From Prevotella sp. UBA746 (GTDB taxonomy: Bacteria > Bacteroidota > Bacteroidia > Bacteroidales > Bacteroidaceae): DNA of 39,683 nucleotides. The position numbers and the translations under genes are program-made. The DNA lies in contig DBKQ01000009.1 in the NCBI GenBank assembly GCA_002298545.1, forward strand, positions 12,884-52,566, given 5' to 3'. This document shows, one piece after another, positions 1 to 8,438 of this stretch (positions are counted from its first letter, which is position 1; each line of letters opens with the position of its first letter). The notes under the pieces are model-generated. The model was not told the DNA's origin. It was given only the letters and a program-made list of their open reading frames with translations, and made no database searches.

Positions 1-28
1 AGAACATTTATGTATATGTAATTTTATC

Positions 29-58
29 TGTGTGGCGTATTTTCTATTAAACCACACA
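29..58. repeat. Imperfectly placed hairpin TGTGTGG/CCACACA at the left edge
   Basis: Seven bases (29-35) are the exact reverse complement of 52-58, with a 16-base loop. A short T-run follows about 12 bases later. It could be a weak terminator for a gene lying to the left of the window, but nothing else supports that. Confidence 0.3.
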
Positions 59-92
59 TGAAGGGCAATTTTTTATGACTATTAAACAAAGT

Positions 93-194
93 AGTCAACT
101 GCAAATATGACTAAAATAAAATAAGTCAACGTAATTTATAAATAAGAAATAAATGAGTCAACCAGTATTAACAATAATACTGAAAGTGGTCAAC
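93..194. promoter_or_regulatory. Four phased GTCAAC boxes upstream of metF
   Basis: The motif (A/G)GTCAAC occurs at 93-99, 124-130, 156-162 and 188-194. The steps are 31, 32 and 32 bases, close to three turns of B-DNA, so all boxes face the same side of the helix. The surrounding DNA is A/T-rich and appears non-coding. Such phasing is typical of cooperative regulator binding. The protein is unknown, and the array could serve metF or a gene to the left of the window. Confidence 0.5.
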
Positions 195-223
195 TAAAAT
201 CGTTAAACCACAATAAATAAAAT

Positions 224-293
224 GTTCAATGACGTTGAACCATTATTCACTGTCATTGAACCATCGTTTACCGACATTGAACCATTGTTCATT
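224..293. repeat. Three 21-bp tandem repeats with a TTGAAC core
   Basis: Units lie at 231-251, 252-272 and 273-293 and share the core TTGAACCAT. The first unit also forms an inverted repeat with the bases before it: GTTCAA (224-229), five bases, TTGAAC (235-240). The 21-base period is two helical turns. A 75-codon reading frame passes through (222-449), but it is not convincing as a gene because it overlaps the probable metF promoter and resembles nothing known to me. Confidence 0.55.
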
Positions 294-412
294 GTCGGTA
301 AATATTTTATTTTGCAGCATGTAATTTTATGCCATTTGTATGTTCAAGAGAATATATTGTCGAATAAAGGCATGTTTTCGTGTCATAATGAAAAAATACG
401 AGATAAAATTCG

Positions 413-420
413 TAACTTCG
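413..420 (+). promoter_or_regulatory. Probable metF -7 element TAACTTCG
   Basis: TAACTTCG followed by CAC matches the Bacteroidota -7 consensus TAnnTTTG at seven of eight positions. It sits 49 bases before the metF start. No good -33 TTTG is visible at the expected distance. Confidence 0.4.
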
Positions 421-469
421 CACGCAGTTCTATTGACAATGTATACTAACAGACTCTAAAGCAATATTT

Positions 470-1408
470 ATGGAGACAGAACACAAACCATACTTTTCAT
501 TCGAAGTACTGCCACCACTGCGCGGCAAGGGAATCGACAGCATCTACCGGACGATAGACCGGCTGATGCAGTTTAACCCCGAATACATAAACATCACGAC
601 ACACAGATACGAAACAATCTACAGTGAGCTGGAAAATGGAATGTACGAAAAACTCAGCGTGTTGAACCGTCCCGGTACCGTAGCCATTTCGGCAGCCATA
701 AAGGAGCGATACGGCGTGCGCACCGTTCCGCATATAATCTGCAGCGGCTTCACGGCAGCAGAGATAGAAAGCGAACTGATAGACCTCTCTTATCTCGGAA
801 TAACAGACCTCCTGTTGCTCCGTGGCGACCGTCCGAGGGGAGAGAACAAATATATCACTATCCCCGGCGGACATACTCATGCCATAGAATTGTGCGAACA
901 AGTGAACCGCTTCAATAGCGGACAGCTGCTTGCCGGAGCACACTCCGAAGGACCAGTCGCGCCCTTTTCGTATGGCGTAGCCGGATATCCAGAGAAACAC
1001 GATGAGGCGATGAACTATGATATAGACATAGAATACCTCAAACAGAAGGTAAAAGCCGGAGCATCGTATATCGTAACACAAATGTTTTTCGACAACAAGA
1101 AATATTTTGCATTTGTAAAGCGGCTCCGCGATGAGGGCATCAACGTTCCCGTTGTCCCGGGATTGAAACCTCTTACAACGCTCGGACATCTTACCATGCT
1201 TCCAAAGACCTTCCATATCGACTTCCCGAAACGACTCTCGGCAGAGCTGATGAAGTGCAAGAATAACGACGATGTGAAGCAGGTAGGAGTAGAGTGGGCG
1301 ATAAAGCAATGCCGCGAGCTGCGCGAGGCAGGAGTGCCAGGCATACATTTCTATACTATGAATGCTTCGCAGAGTGTGGAGAAGATAATGAACGGACTGC
1401 ATCAGTAA
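470..1408 (+). CDS. metF: 5,10-methylenetetrahydrofolate reductase MetF
   Basis: A 312-residue protein of normal length for bacterial MetF, the cytosolic FAD enzyme that reduces 5,10-methylene-THF to 5-methyl-THF for methionine synthesis. The N-terminus carries the family signature FSFEVLPP, whose Glu12 corresponds to the catalytic glutamate of the FEFFPP motif in other MetF proteins. LLLRGDRP in the middle holds the conserved RGD around the FAD-contacting Asp. SYIVTQMFFDN and GIHFYTMN near the C-terminus are also typical. The start is the ATG after the leader AAAGCAATATTT. metH follows after 12 bases, so the two genes almost certainly form one transcript and make consecutive steps: MetF supplies the methyl donor that MetH uses. 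Confidence 0.97.
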   Translation: METEHKPYFSFEVLPPLRGKGIDSIYRTIDRLMQFNPEYINITTHRYETIYSELENGMYEKLSVLNRPGTVAISAAIKERYGVRTVPHIICSGFTAAEIESELIDLSYLGITDLLLLRGDRPRGENKYITIPGGHTHAIELCEQVNRFNSGQLLAGAHSEGPVAPFSYGVAGYPEKHDEAMNYDIDIEYLKQKVKAGASYIVTQMFFDNKKYFAFVKRLRDEGINVPVVPGLKPLTTLGHLTMLPKTFHIDFPKRLSAELMKCKNNDDVKQVGVEWAIKQCRELREAGVPGIHFYTMNASQSVEKIMNGLHQ

Positions 1409-1420
1409 AAAACAATATTT

Positions 1421-4400
1421 ATGGAGAGAACATCCTTTTATGACCGGTTTATAAGCGACAGCGGCAGAGTGTGGGTGCTCGATGGAGCCATGGGAACCAT
1501 GATTCAGCGACATTCACTTGGCGAAGAAGATTTCCGCGGCGACATGTTTGCCGACTGGCAGGTGAAGTTGAAGGGCGACAACGACCTGATTTCCTTGACC
1601 CGACCTGAGGTAATCCGCCAGATTCACCGTGAATATCTCGAGGCTGGAGCCGATATCATAGAGACAAATACCTTTAACGCCCAACGCATATCACAGGCAG
1701 ACTACCAAACCGAAAATTTTATCAGACAGATAAATGAGGCTGCCGTGAAGATAGCTCGTGAGGAGGCAGACCGCATGACGGCTCTGACACCCGACAAGCC
1801 AAGATACGTGGCTGCGTCGATAGGACCTACAAACCGTACACTCTCCATGTCGCCCGATGTGGAGAATCCAGCCTATAGGGCAATATCGTTTGATGAACTC
1901 CGCGATGCCTATATAGAACAAATGTTGCCCCTAAGTCAGGGCGGGGCCGACGTCTGGCTCATAGAGACAGTCTTCGACACGCTAAACGCCAAGGCTGCAA
2001 TAGCTGCTGCCGACAAGGTGAACAGTATGACGGGGCGTAGAATGCCCGTAATGCTCAGTGTTACCATTGCCGATGCCAGCGGCAGAACACTTTCCGGACA
2101 GACGCTTGATGCCTTCCTCGTATCGATAGGGCATTGCGAGGATATATTGAGTGTGGGCTTGAACTGTTCGTTCGGTGCCGAAGACATGCGTCCGTACCTT
2201 CATGCCTTGTCAGAAATTTCACCTTATTATATAAGTGCTTATCCAAATGCCGGTTTCCCCGACGAGGAAGGTCATTATAGCGAGACACCACAGATGATGT
2301 CAGAGGCTATAAGCCGCTTTGTCGACGACGGAAGTGTGAATATCGTTGGCGGATGCTGCGGTTCCACGCCAGAGCATATCCGTGCCATTGCCAATGCCGT
2401 AGAGGGAAGGGCGGCAAGGAAAATACCGCAGCAGAAGCGACAAGACGGTCCGTGGCTTGCCGGACTGGAAGCGATGACGCCGATGGAAGGCGTGTTTATG
2501 AACGTAGGCGAGCGCTGCAATGTGGCAGGAAGTAGGAAATTCCTCCGCTTGATAAAGGAGAAGCAATACGACGAGGCACTCGGCATAGCCCGCAAGCAAG
2601 TGCGCGACGGTGCGATGCTGCTCGATATAAATATGGACGACGGATTGCTTGATACCGCAGAGGAGATGACAAACTTCCTCAACCTGATGGCATCCGATCC
2701 CGAGGTGGCACGCATCCCGTGGATGATAGACTCGTCGCGTTTCAGCGTCGTCGAGGAAGCCTTGAAGTGTGTACAGGGAAAATGTGTCGTAAACTCCATA
2801 TCGCTGAAAGAAGGCGAGGAGATATTCCTGCAGCATGCCCGTACGATACGCCAGTATGGAGCCGCAATGGTGGTAATGGCATTCGACGAGAACGGACAGG
2901 CAACGACATACGAGCGCAAGATCAGCGTATGCGAAAGGGCTTATCGCTTGCTCATCGAAAAAGCCGGTGTATCGCCGCGCGACATAATCTTCGACCCCAA
3001 TGTGCTCACCGTGGCAACGGGAATGAAAGAGCATGACCGATATGCTCTCGACTTTATAAAAGCTACGGCATGGATAAGGCAGAACTTGCCGGGAGCCCAT
3101 GTAAGTGGAGGAGTAAGCAATCTCTCGTTTGCATTCCGCGGCAACAATTACTTGCGCGAGGCGATGCATGCCGTGTTCCTCTTCCATGCCATGAAGGCAG
3201 GAATGGATATGGCAATTGTAAATCCGGCAACGAAGGTGATGTATCAGGATATTCCGGCAGATATATTAGAGGCAGTAGAAGATGTAGTGTTGTGTCGTCG
3301 CGATGATGCGGCAGAACGCCTCACGGCAGTTGCACAGCGGTTGTTGGAAGAGAAAGAAAGAAAAAACAATGTCGGTGAAACAGAGGTTGAGAATACAGTC
3401 GACCGCTCGGCAATCCCGATAGATGAACGTCTTGTGAAGGCTTTGCGAACAGGCGATGACGAGTTCCTCGAAACCGATTTGCAGGATGCTCTCGCAGAAT
3501 ATGGAGATGCGGGGAAGATAATCGAGGGACCGCTGATGAAGGGTATGCAGCTTGTGGGCGACTTGTTCGGTGAGGGGAAGATGTTCCTGCCGCAAGTAGT
3601 TAAGTCGGCTCGCACTATGAAACGGGCTGTTGCCGTTCTTCAGCCTTATCTGGAGAAAAGCAAGGCGGAGGCCTCCCACAGCAACGGACGTTATCTCGTT
3701 GCCACGGTAAAGGGAGATGTTCATGATATAGGCAAAAACATAGTAGCTGTAGTCTTGAGGTGTAACAACTTTGATGTGGTAGACCTTGGTGTTATGGTGC
3801 CGGCAGAAAAGATAGTTCAGACGCTGAAAGAGGAGCATTTTGATTTCGTGGCGCTCAGCGGACTAATCACTCCGTCGCTCGACGAGATGTGTAATATTGC
3901 TAAGGCAATAGCAGATGCCGGTATCGATATCCCGTTGTTTATCGGTGGAGCCACGACGAGCGATTTGCATACGGCTCTGAAGATAGCTCCCCTTTATCGA
4001 GGACCGGTGTTCCACATGAAGGATGCCGCCCAGAATCCTGTCGTGGCACAGCAGTTGTTGGGCAAAGACCGTGATAAGGTTATTGCCGAGAATACGAAAT
4101 GTCAGCAGGAGCTTGTTCGCCAGCATGAGGCAAAAAAGAAAATGGACGGTATAATGCAGCTTGCCGATGGCAAAGAAAATCGCGATGCTGCCGACAGCTC
4201 GTCAGAGAGCATAAAACGAGAGCGATTTGCCGTAGACTGGGACAAGGAGAATTTGCCACAGCCTACTTACATCGGTTACCGAACGATAAACAATATTCCG
4301 ATACACGAAGTGAGGAAATATATCAACTGGATATATTTTTATAATCTATGGCGTGTCAGGAAAGGAGAAGCCGAGGCAGAGGCAGTGCGCCGTGATGCCG

Positions 4401-5035
4401 AGGCTCTGCTCGACGATATTGAGAGACAGCATTATATGCAAGCACAAGTAGGCTCTTATCCGGCGTATGCCACAGACCACAGTATTGTGCTTCCAGGAGC
4501 AGTGTCAGGAAACGATCTCGAATTGCCTACACCCCGTCAGCGGCATCCGTCGGCAAAAGGCGAGCCGCGACTTTCGCTGTGTGATTTTGTAGCACCTCAT
4601 GGCTATAGCGATTTCGTAGGCGTTTTTGCCGTTACCGTATCGCCGTCTTTTGTTGAAGAACTGGAGAAGGTAAAGCGGAGTACCGATTCATACCGCAGTT
4701 TGTTGATGCAGAGTGTTGGCGACCGCCTTGCTGAGGCTACGAGCGAGTGGCTTCATCTTGAGGTTCGCAAGAAGCTGTGGGGGTACTCTCCCGATGAGAA
4801 CCTCTCACTAAAGGAGCTGTCAAGGGCGACATATCAGGGAATACGTCCGGCTGTGGGCTATCCTTCGTTGCCTGATCAGCGACTGATATTCCCGTTGAGC
4901 AAGCTGCTTGACTTCAAGGCACTCGGTATTCAGCTTACGGAGAATGGAGCGATGTATCCGCAGAGTTCCACTTGCGGTCTGTATCTGAGCAGTCGTCATG
5001 CCAGGTATTTTGCTGTTAGCAAGACCGACAGGTGA
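1421..5035 (+). CDS. metH: Cobalamin-dependent methionine synthase MetH
   Basis: A full-length 1204-residue MetH, which transfers methyl from 5-methyl-THF to homocysteine through cobalamin. Four modules are visible. The homocysteine domain starts at DGAMGTM and has zinc ligands Cys249, Cys312 and Cys313 (LNCSFG, GGCCGS). The pterin domain starts near residue 355 with MNVGERCNVAGSR. The cobalamin domain carries the DxHxxG motif at 766-771, with His768 as lower axial ligand. The C-terminal reactivation domain binds S-adenosylmethionine and contains RPAVGYPSLPD. The gene lies 12 bases behind metF. Both genes begin with the same 15 bases, CAATATTTATGGAGA, spanning leader and start codon, which suggests matched translation initiation. 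No cobalamin or SAM riboswitch was recognised upstream. Confidence 0.98.
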   Translation: MERTSFYDRFISDSGRVWVLDGAMGTMIQRHSLGEEDFRGDMFADWQVKLKGDNDLISLTRPEVIRQIHREYLEAGADIIETNTFNAQRISQADYQTENFIRQINEAAVKIAREEADRMTALTPDKPRYVAASIGPTNRTLSMSPDVENPAYRAISFDELRDAYIEQMLPLSQGGADVWLIETVFDTLNAKAAIAAADKVNSMTGRRMPVMLSVTIADASGRTLSGQTLDAFLVSIGHCEDILSVGLNCSFGAEDMRPYLHALSEISPYYISAYPNAGFPDEEGHYSETPQMMSEAISRFVDDGSVNIVGGCCGSTPEHIRAIANAVEGRAARKIPQQKRQDGPWLAGLEAMTPMEGVFMNVGERCNVAGSRKFLRLIKEKQYDEALGIARKQVRDGAMLLDINMDDGLLDTAEEMTNFLNLMASDPEVARIPWMIDSSRFSVVEEALKCVQGKCVVNSISLKEGEEIFLQHARTIRQYGAAMVVMAFDENGQATTYERKISVCERAYRLLIEKAGVSPRDIIFDPNVLTVATGMKEHDRYALDFIKATAWIRQNLPGAHVSGGVSNLSFAFRGNNYLREAMHAVFLFHAMKAGMDMAIVNPATKVMYQDIPADILEAVEDVVLCRRDDAAERLTAVAQRLLEEKERKNNVGETEVENTVDRSAIPIDERLVKALRTGDDEFLETDLQDALAEYGDAGKIIEGPLMKGMQLVGDLFGEGKMFLPQVVKSARTMKRAVAVLQPYLEKSKAEASHSNGRYLVATVKGDVHDIGKNIVAVVLRCNNFDVVDLGVMVPAEKIVQTLKEEHFDFVALSGLITPSLDEMCNIAKAIADAGIDIPLFIGGATTSDLHTALKIAPLYRGPVFHMKDAAQNPVVAQQLLGKDRDKVIAENTKCQQELVRQHEAKKKMDGIMQLADGKENRDAADSSSESIKRERFAVDWDKENLPQPTYIGYRTINNIPIHEVRKYINWIYFYNLWRVRKGEAEAEAVRRDAEALLDDIERQHYMQAQVGSYPAYATDHSIVLPGAVSGNDLELPTPRQRHPSAKGEPRLSLCDFVAPHGYSDFVGVFAVTVSPSFVEELEKVKRSTDSYRSLLMQSVGDRLAEATSEWLHLEVRKKLWGYSPDENLSLKELSRATYQGIRPAVGYPSLPDQRLIFPLSKLLDFKALGIQLTENGAMYPQSSTCGLYLSSRHARYFAVSKTDR

Positions 5036-5061
5036 TATAGGAATCAATTTTCGGATTTATA

Positions 5062-5239
5062 ATCTTCCCCTCCCCCGCCTCCCCCTCCGGGGGCGGAGCG
5101 ATTACCTTTTTGCCTTTGCCGCTTTACACTTGACGTTTAGTCTTGCCTTTTCATAACAGATTTTGTTTTGTTGCTGTCGGTCTCAAGTTATGGAGTAACC
5201 GCTTCTCCCATGGAAGGGGAGACGGGAGAGGGGAAGAAT
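5062..5239. repeat. Two inverted copies of a GC-rich spacer repeat between metH and waaA
   Basis: The segment 5062-5104, read in reverse complement, aligns with 5197-5239. Both read roughly CGCTCCGCCCC-TGGA-AGGGGAGGCGGG and then GAGGGGAAGA. Each copy is itself partly palindromic. Related copies lie at 24690-24811. The pair sits between two converging genes and could end transcription from both sides, though no T-tract accompanies it. Confidence 0.6.
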
Positions 5240-5283
5240 GTAAATCTGTAAGTTCTGTATATAATCTTGTATTGTATAATATC

Positions 5284-6516
5284 CTATTCCATCCCCACGC
5301 CGCGCAACACACTGTTGGCAGCACCGGATTTCGACTTTACATATTCTCCGGCGGCATTGGCAGATGCCTTGAGATATTCAGCATCACTGTCGAAACGGTT
5401 CATCAGCGTCTCGAAGTCGCTATAGCTGTTGATTTCCATACCTCCTTTTGCAGCAAGCAGTTCCTGAGCCTCTTGGAACCGTTTGTTGTTAGGTCCGAAG
5501 ATAACAGGAACATTCCATACGGCGGCCTCAAGAACATTGTGGATGCCCACTCCGAATCCACCGCCTACATATGTAACCTTGGCACAAGAATAGATACTCG
5601 ACAGGAGTCCGAAGCAGTCAATAATAAGACAGTCGGCATTTGCCGCTTCTTCAGGCGAAGTCTGTGTGTATCTAACAGTCGTTCGTTTCAGCTTTGAAAG
5701 AATCTGCTGCAGATGGTCTTCTCCGATGACATGAGGAGCAATGACAATTTTCCAGTCCTTGTGCTCATTAAAGTATCGTATAAAGATATCCTCGTCTGGC
5801 GGCCAGCTGCTGCCGGCAACAAACACCTTATATCCTTTGGCAAAGGCATCAACGATAGGCATATCGGCAGCCTTTTCCCTTGCAGCCTCTTTAATTTCGA
5901 GAACTCTGTCGAAGCGAGTATCGCCAGTAACCTCCACATTGCTTAATCCGAGAGTCGCCAGCAGTTCCCGGCTCTTCTCGTTCTGCACGAAGAATTTTGT
6001 TATGCAGTTGAGCACTCGTCGGTAGCTATGTCCGTACCAACGGAAGAAAACCTGTTGCGGACGGAATATGCTACTCACGCTATATACGGGAATATTGTGC
6101 TTTTTCATGTAAGTCATATAGTTCCACCAGAACTCATACTTGATGAAAAACGCCATGCTCGGGTGTACGATGCTGAAGAACCGTCTAACGTTAAGTGGAG
6201 TGTCGAGCGGCAAATAGCATACGATGTCAGCTCCTTCATAGTTTTTCCTTACCTCATATCCCGATGGAGAGAAGAAAGTAAGCAAAATTTTGTATTCAGG
6301 ATGGCTTTTTCGCAACCGCTCCATAATCGGGCGTCCTTGTTCAAACTCGCCAAGCGAAGCGGCGTGAAACCACAGATATTTTTCGCTTGGGTCAACCTTC
6401 TGTCTCAGCACGTCGAAAGCGTTGCGTTCTCCACGCCACATCTTTCGTATCTTTCCGTCCCATCGACTTGCTATGGCAACGCCAAGAAGGTATATATATA
6501 TTATAATATTGTACAC
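5284..6516 (-). CDS. waaA: 3-deoxy-D-manno-octulosonic acid (Kdo) transferase
   Basis: A 410-residue protein matching WaaA/KdtA, which adds Kdo to lipid A at the inner face of the inner membrane during lipopolysaccharide synthesis. A hydrophobic N-terminal anchor (residues 2-17) is followed by the GT-B N-domain signature FHAASLGEFEQGRP, with the catalytic-site glutamate region. The C-domain has GGGFGVGIHNVLEAAVWNVPV and a following FGPNN typical of the CMP-Kdo site. The start appears to be GTG (reverse complement of 6514-6516) because homologues begin directly with the YN-hydrophobic stretch; the next in-frame Met is residue 27, inside conserved sequence. It lies 136 bases downstream of gltX on the same strand with a hairpin between, so it may have its own promoter. 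Confidence 0.93.
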   Translation of the reverse strand: MYNIIIYIYLLGVAIASRWDGKIRKMWRGERNAFDVLRQKVDPSEKYLWFHAASLGEFEQGRPIMERLRKSHPEYKILLTFFSPSGYEVRKNYEGADIVCYLPLDTPLNVRRFFSIVHPSMAFFIKYEFWWNYMTYMKKHNIPVYSVSSIFRPQQVFFRWYGHSYRRVLNCITKFFVQNEKSRELLATLGLSNVEVTGDTRFDRVLEIKEAAREKAADMPIVDAFAKGYKVFVAGSSWPPDEDIFIRYFNEHKDWKIVIAPHVIGEDHLQQILSKLKRTTVRYTQTSPEEAANADCLIIDCFGLLSSIYSCAKVTYVGGGFGVGIHNVLEAAVWNVPVIFGPNNKRFQEAQELLAAKGGMEINSYSDFETLMNRFDSDAEYLKASANAAGEYVKSKSGAANSVLRGVGME

Positions 6517-6601
6517 GACCTTCCTTATTGGTTATTAATTCTGTTATTGATATAAGCAAACATGTCTATTCTTATATAATAAAGCGACAATAGAGCAAGC
6601 C

Positions 6602-6635
6602 CCTTGCCATCCATTGTCAGGCGGGAATGGCAAGG
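6602..6635 (-). terminator. Hairpin after gltX
   Basis: CCTTGCCAT (6602-6610) pairs with ATGGCAAGG (6627-6635), a nine-base perfect stem with a 16-base loop, placed 17 bases after the gltX stop. The T-run on the minus strand is poor, so it may attenuate rather than fully stop transcription into waaA. Confidence 0.5.
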
Positions 6636-6652
6636 AACTTTATACAATTGTA

Positions 6653-8170
6653 TTATTTAAGCACTTCAATAGCCTTCTTCAGCCTCTTTAGCGTCTCCTC
6701 TTTTCCGAGGAAAGCCGTGATGTCAAACATACCCGGTCCTTTGCCAATGCCGACAAGAGCCAGACGGAAAGCATTCATCACGTCTCCGAGTTTGTATCCC
6801 TTGCTTTCAACCCATGCCATCACTACTTTCTCCTGATTCTCAATAGAGAAGTCGTCGATGCTTTCGATAACCTCGGCAAGTTCAGTCATCACCTGTGCCG
6901 AGTTCTCTTTCCAGCGTTTGCGCACGGTCTTCTCGTCGTATTCCGTTGGAGCGATGAAGAAGAAAGAGCATAGAGGCCACAGCTCTTTGACAAAGTCCAC
7001 ACGGTCTTTCATCATAGCCACCACTTTAGTGATGCGTTCCATCGATTCGTCCACTCCGTTGTTGGCAACGATAGGTGCGAACAGTTGTGCTATCTCGTCA
7101 TCGCTCTTGCGCAGGATATATTCGTGGTTGAACCAGATACCCTTTTTGAAGTCGAAGCGTGCTCCAGCCTTGCTACACTTGGAGATGTCAAAAGCCTTGA
7201 CAAGCTCGTCGAGCGAGAACAGTTCCTGTTCCGTTCCCGGGTTCCATCCCAGCAGAGCGAGGAAGTTGATAACAGCCTCAGGGAAATATCCGCTTTCACG
7301 GAATCCAGTGCTAACGTCGCCAGTCTTCGGGTCGTGCCATTCCAGTGGGAAAACCGGGAATCCGAGTCTGTCGCCGTCGCGCTTGCTCAGTTTGCCCTTT
7401 CCGTCCGGTTTCAGCAGCAATGGCAGGTGAGCAAAGCGTGGCATGGTGTCCTCCCATCCGAAGGCACGGTAGAGAAGAACATGAAGCGGAGCGCTTGGCA
7501 GCCACTCCTCGCCACGGATAACATGAGTAATCTCCATCAGATGGTCGTCAACGATATTAGCCAGATGGTAAGTAGGCAGTTCGTCGGCACTCTTGTAGAG
7601 CACCTTGTCGTCGAGGATATCGCTCTTTATTTTCACGTCGCCGCGAATCATGTCGTTTACATGAATGTCCTCGCCCGGCTGGATGAGGAAGCGCACAACA
7701 TACTGCTTTCCGTCGGCAATGAGAGCTTCAACTTCTTCCTTCGGCATGGAGAGGGAGTTGCGCATCTGCATGCGGGTGTGGGCATCATACTGGAAATTCT
7801 TAATTTCCTGTCTTTTTGCCTCCAGCTCCTCCGGTGTGTCGAATGCGATGTATGCCTTTCCGGCATCAAGCAGCTGCTTTACATATTTCTTGTATATGTC
7901 GCGGCGTTCGCTCTGACGGTAAGGTCCGTATTCTCCGCCGAAGCTCACACCCTCGTCGAATTTTATTCCGAGCCATTTGAATGACTCAATGATATACTCT
8001 TCGGCTCCCGGCACAAAACGGTTGGAGTCTGTATCCTCGATGCGGAATACAAGGTCGCCGCCATGTTGCTTGGCAAACAGATAGTTATACAATGCCGTAC
8101 GCACACCGCCGATGTGCAAGGCTCCTGTAGGACTTGGTGCGAAACGCACTCTTACTTTTCTTTCTGACAT
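6653..8170 (-). CDS. gltX: Glutamyl-tRNA synthetase
   Basis: A 505-residue class I aminoacyl-tRNA synthetase that charges tRNA-Glu in the cytosol. The HIGH-type motif is HIGG at residues 19-22 within FAPSPTGALHIGG. The KMSKS-type motif is KLSKR at 260-264. The length and the C-terminal anticodon-binding region are normal. The ATG start at 8168-8170 gives the standard N-terminus (M-S-E-R-K-V-R-V-R-F-A-P). It is divergently transcribed from the HD phosphohydrolase and has a perfect TATTTTTG -7 element 79 bases upstream. The specificity could in principle be relaxed (Glu and Gln), which cannot be read from sequence alone. Confidence 0.97.
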   Translation of the reverse strand: MSERKVRVRFAPSPTGALHIGGVRTALYNYLFAKQHGGDLVFRIEDTDSNRFVPGAEEYIIESFKWLGIKFDEGVSFGGEYGPYRQSERRDIYKKYVKQLLDAGKAYIAFDTPEELEAKRQEIKNFQYDAHTRMQMRNSLSMPKEEVEALIADGKQYVVRFLIQPGEDIHVNDMIRGDVKIKSDILDDKVLYKSADELPTYHLANIVDDHLMEITHVIRGEEWLPSAPLHVLLYRAFGWEDTMPRFAHLPLLLKPDGKGKLSKRDGDRLGFPVFPLEWHDPKTGDVSTGFRESGYFPEAVINFLALLGWNPGTEQELFSLDELVKAFDISKCSKAGARFDFKKGIWFNHEYILRKSDDEIAQLFAPIVANNGVDESMERITKVVAMMKDRVDFVKELWPLCSFFFIAPTEYDEKTVRKRWKENSAQVMTELAEVIESIDDFSIENQEKVVMAWVESKGYKLGDVMNAFRLALVGIGKGPGMFDITAFLGKEETLKRLKKAIEVLK

Positions 8171-8246
8171 TTCTCTATCAATAGATAAATAATTGTTTTA
8201 AATCCTGTTTATTGATGCATTTTATACCATGATAAATGCTTAGATG

Positions 8247-8299
8247 TGCAAAAATACAACTTTTTTATCAATTGTTGTATTATTTTTTGTATTTTCGCA
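8247..8299. promoter_or_regulatory. Symmetric divergent promoter for gltX and the HD phosphohydrolase
   Basis: On the minus strand TATTTTTG (8249-8256) is a perfect -7 element for gltX. On the plus strand TATTTTCG (8290-8297) is a near match for the downstream gene. Each lies inside one arm of a 13-base inverted repeat with one mismatch (TGCAAAAATACAA, 8247-8259; TTGTATTTTCGCA, 8287-8299), so the two promoters are mirror images around a 27-base A/T-rich centre. Confidence 0.55.
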
Positions 8300-8438
8300 G
8301 TTGAAAACCTATTTATATAATTTATAGGACAAAATTTGGATGTAAAAAGCGATTAAGTGAGTGCAATGAAAACTTGTTTTCAAATTGCCGATCGTAAGTT
8401 TTTTATATAAAAGCTTTAACTCTCATTACGATAACATT

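Noticed and set aside
222..449. 75-codon frame with a seven-residue repeat
   Set aside because: It follows from the 21-base DNA repeat, overlaps the probable metF promoter and resembles no protein I know.
1..469. Cobalamin or SAM riboswitch upstream of metF-metH
   Set aside because: No B12-box or SAM-aptamer core was recognisable; the conserved content is two repeat arrays.
497..1513. Long minus-strand frame of 338 codons opposite metF
   Set aside because: It is antisense to a clear metF gene and has no recognisable domain; similar long antisense frames occur throughout this codon usage.
5143..5697. Plus-strand frame across the waaA 3' end
   Set aside because: It overlaps the conserved waaA gene on the other strand and includes a spacer repeat.
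8385..8438. TTG start adding 18 residues to the HD phosphohydrolase
   Set aside because: The ATG at 8439 gives the usual N-terminus. The same reasoning rejects TTG starts at 10693, 15773, 24825 and 27395; those at 15773 and 27395 lie inside -7 elements.
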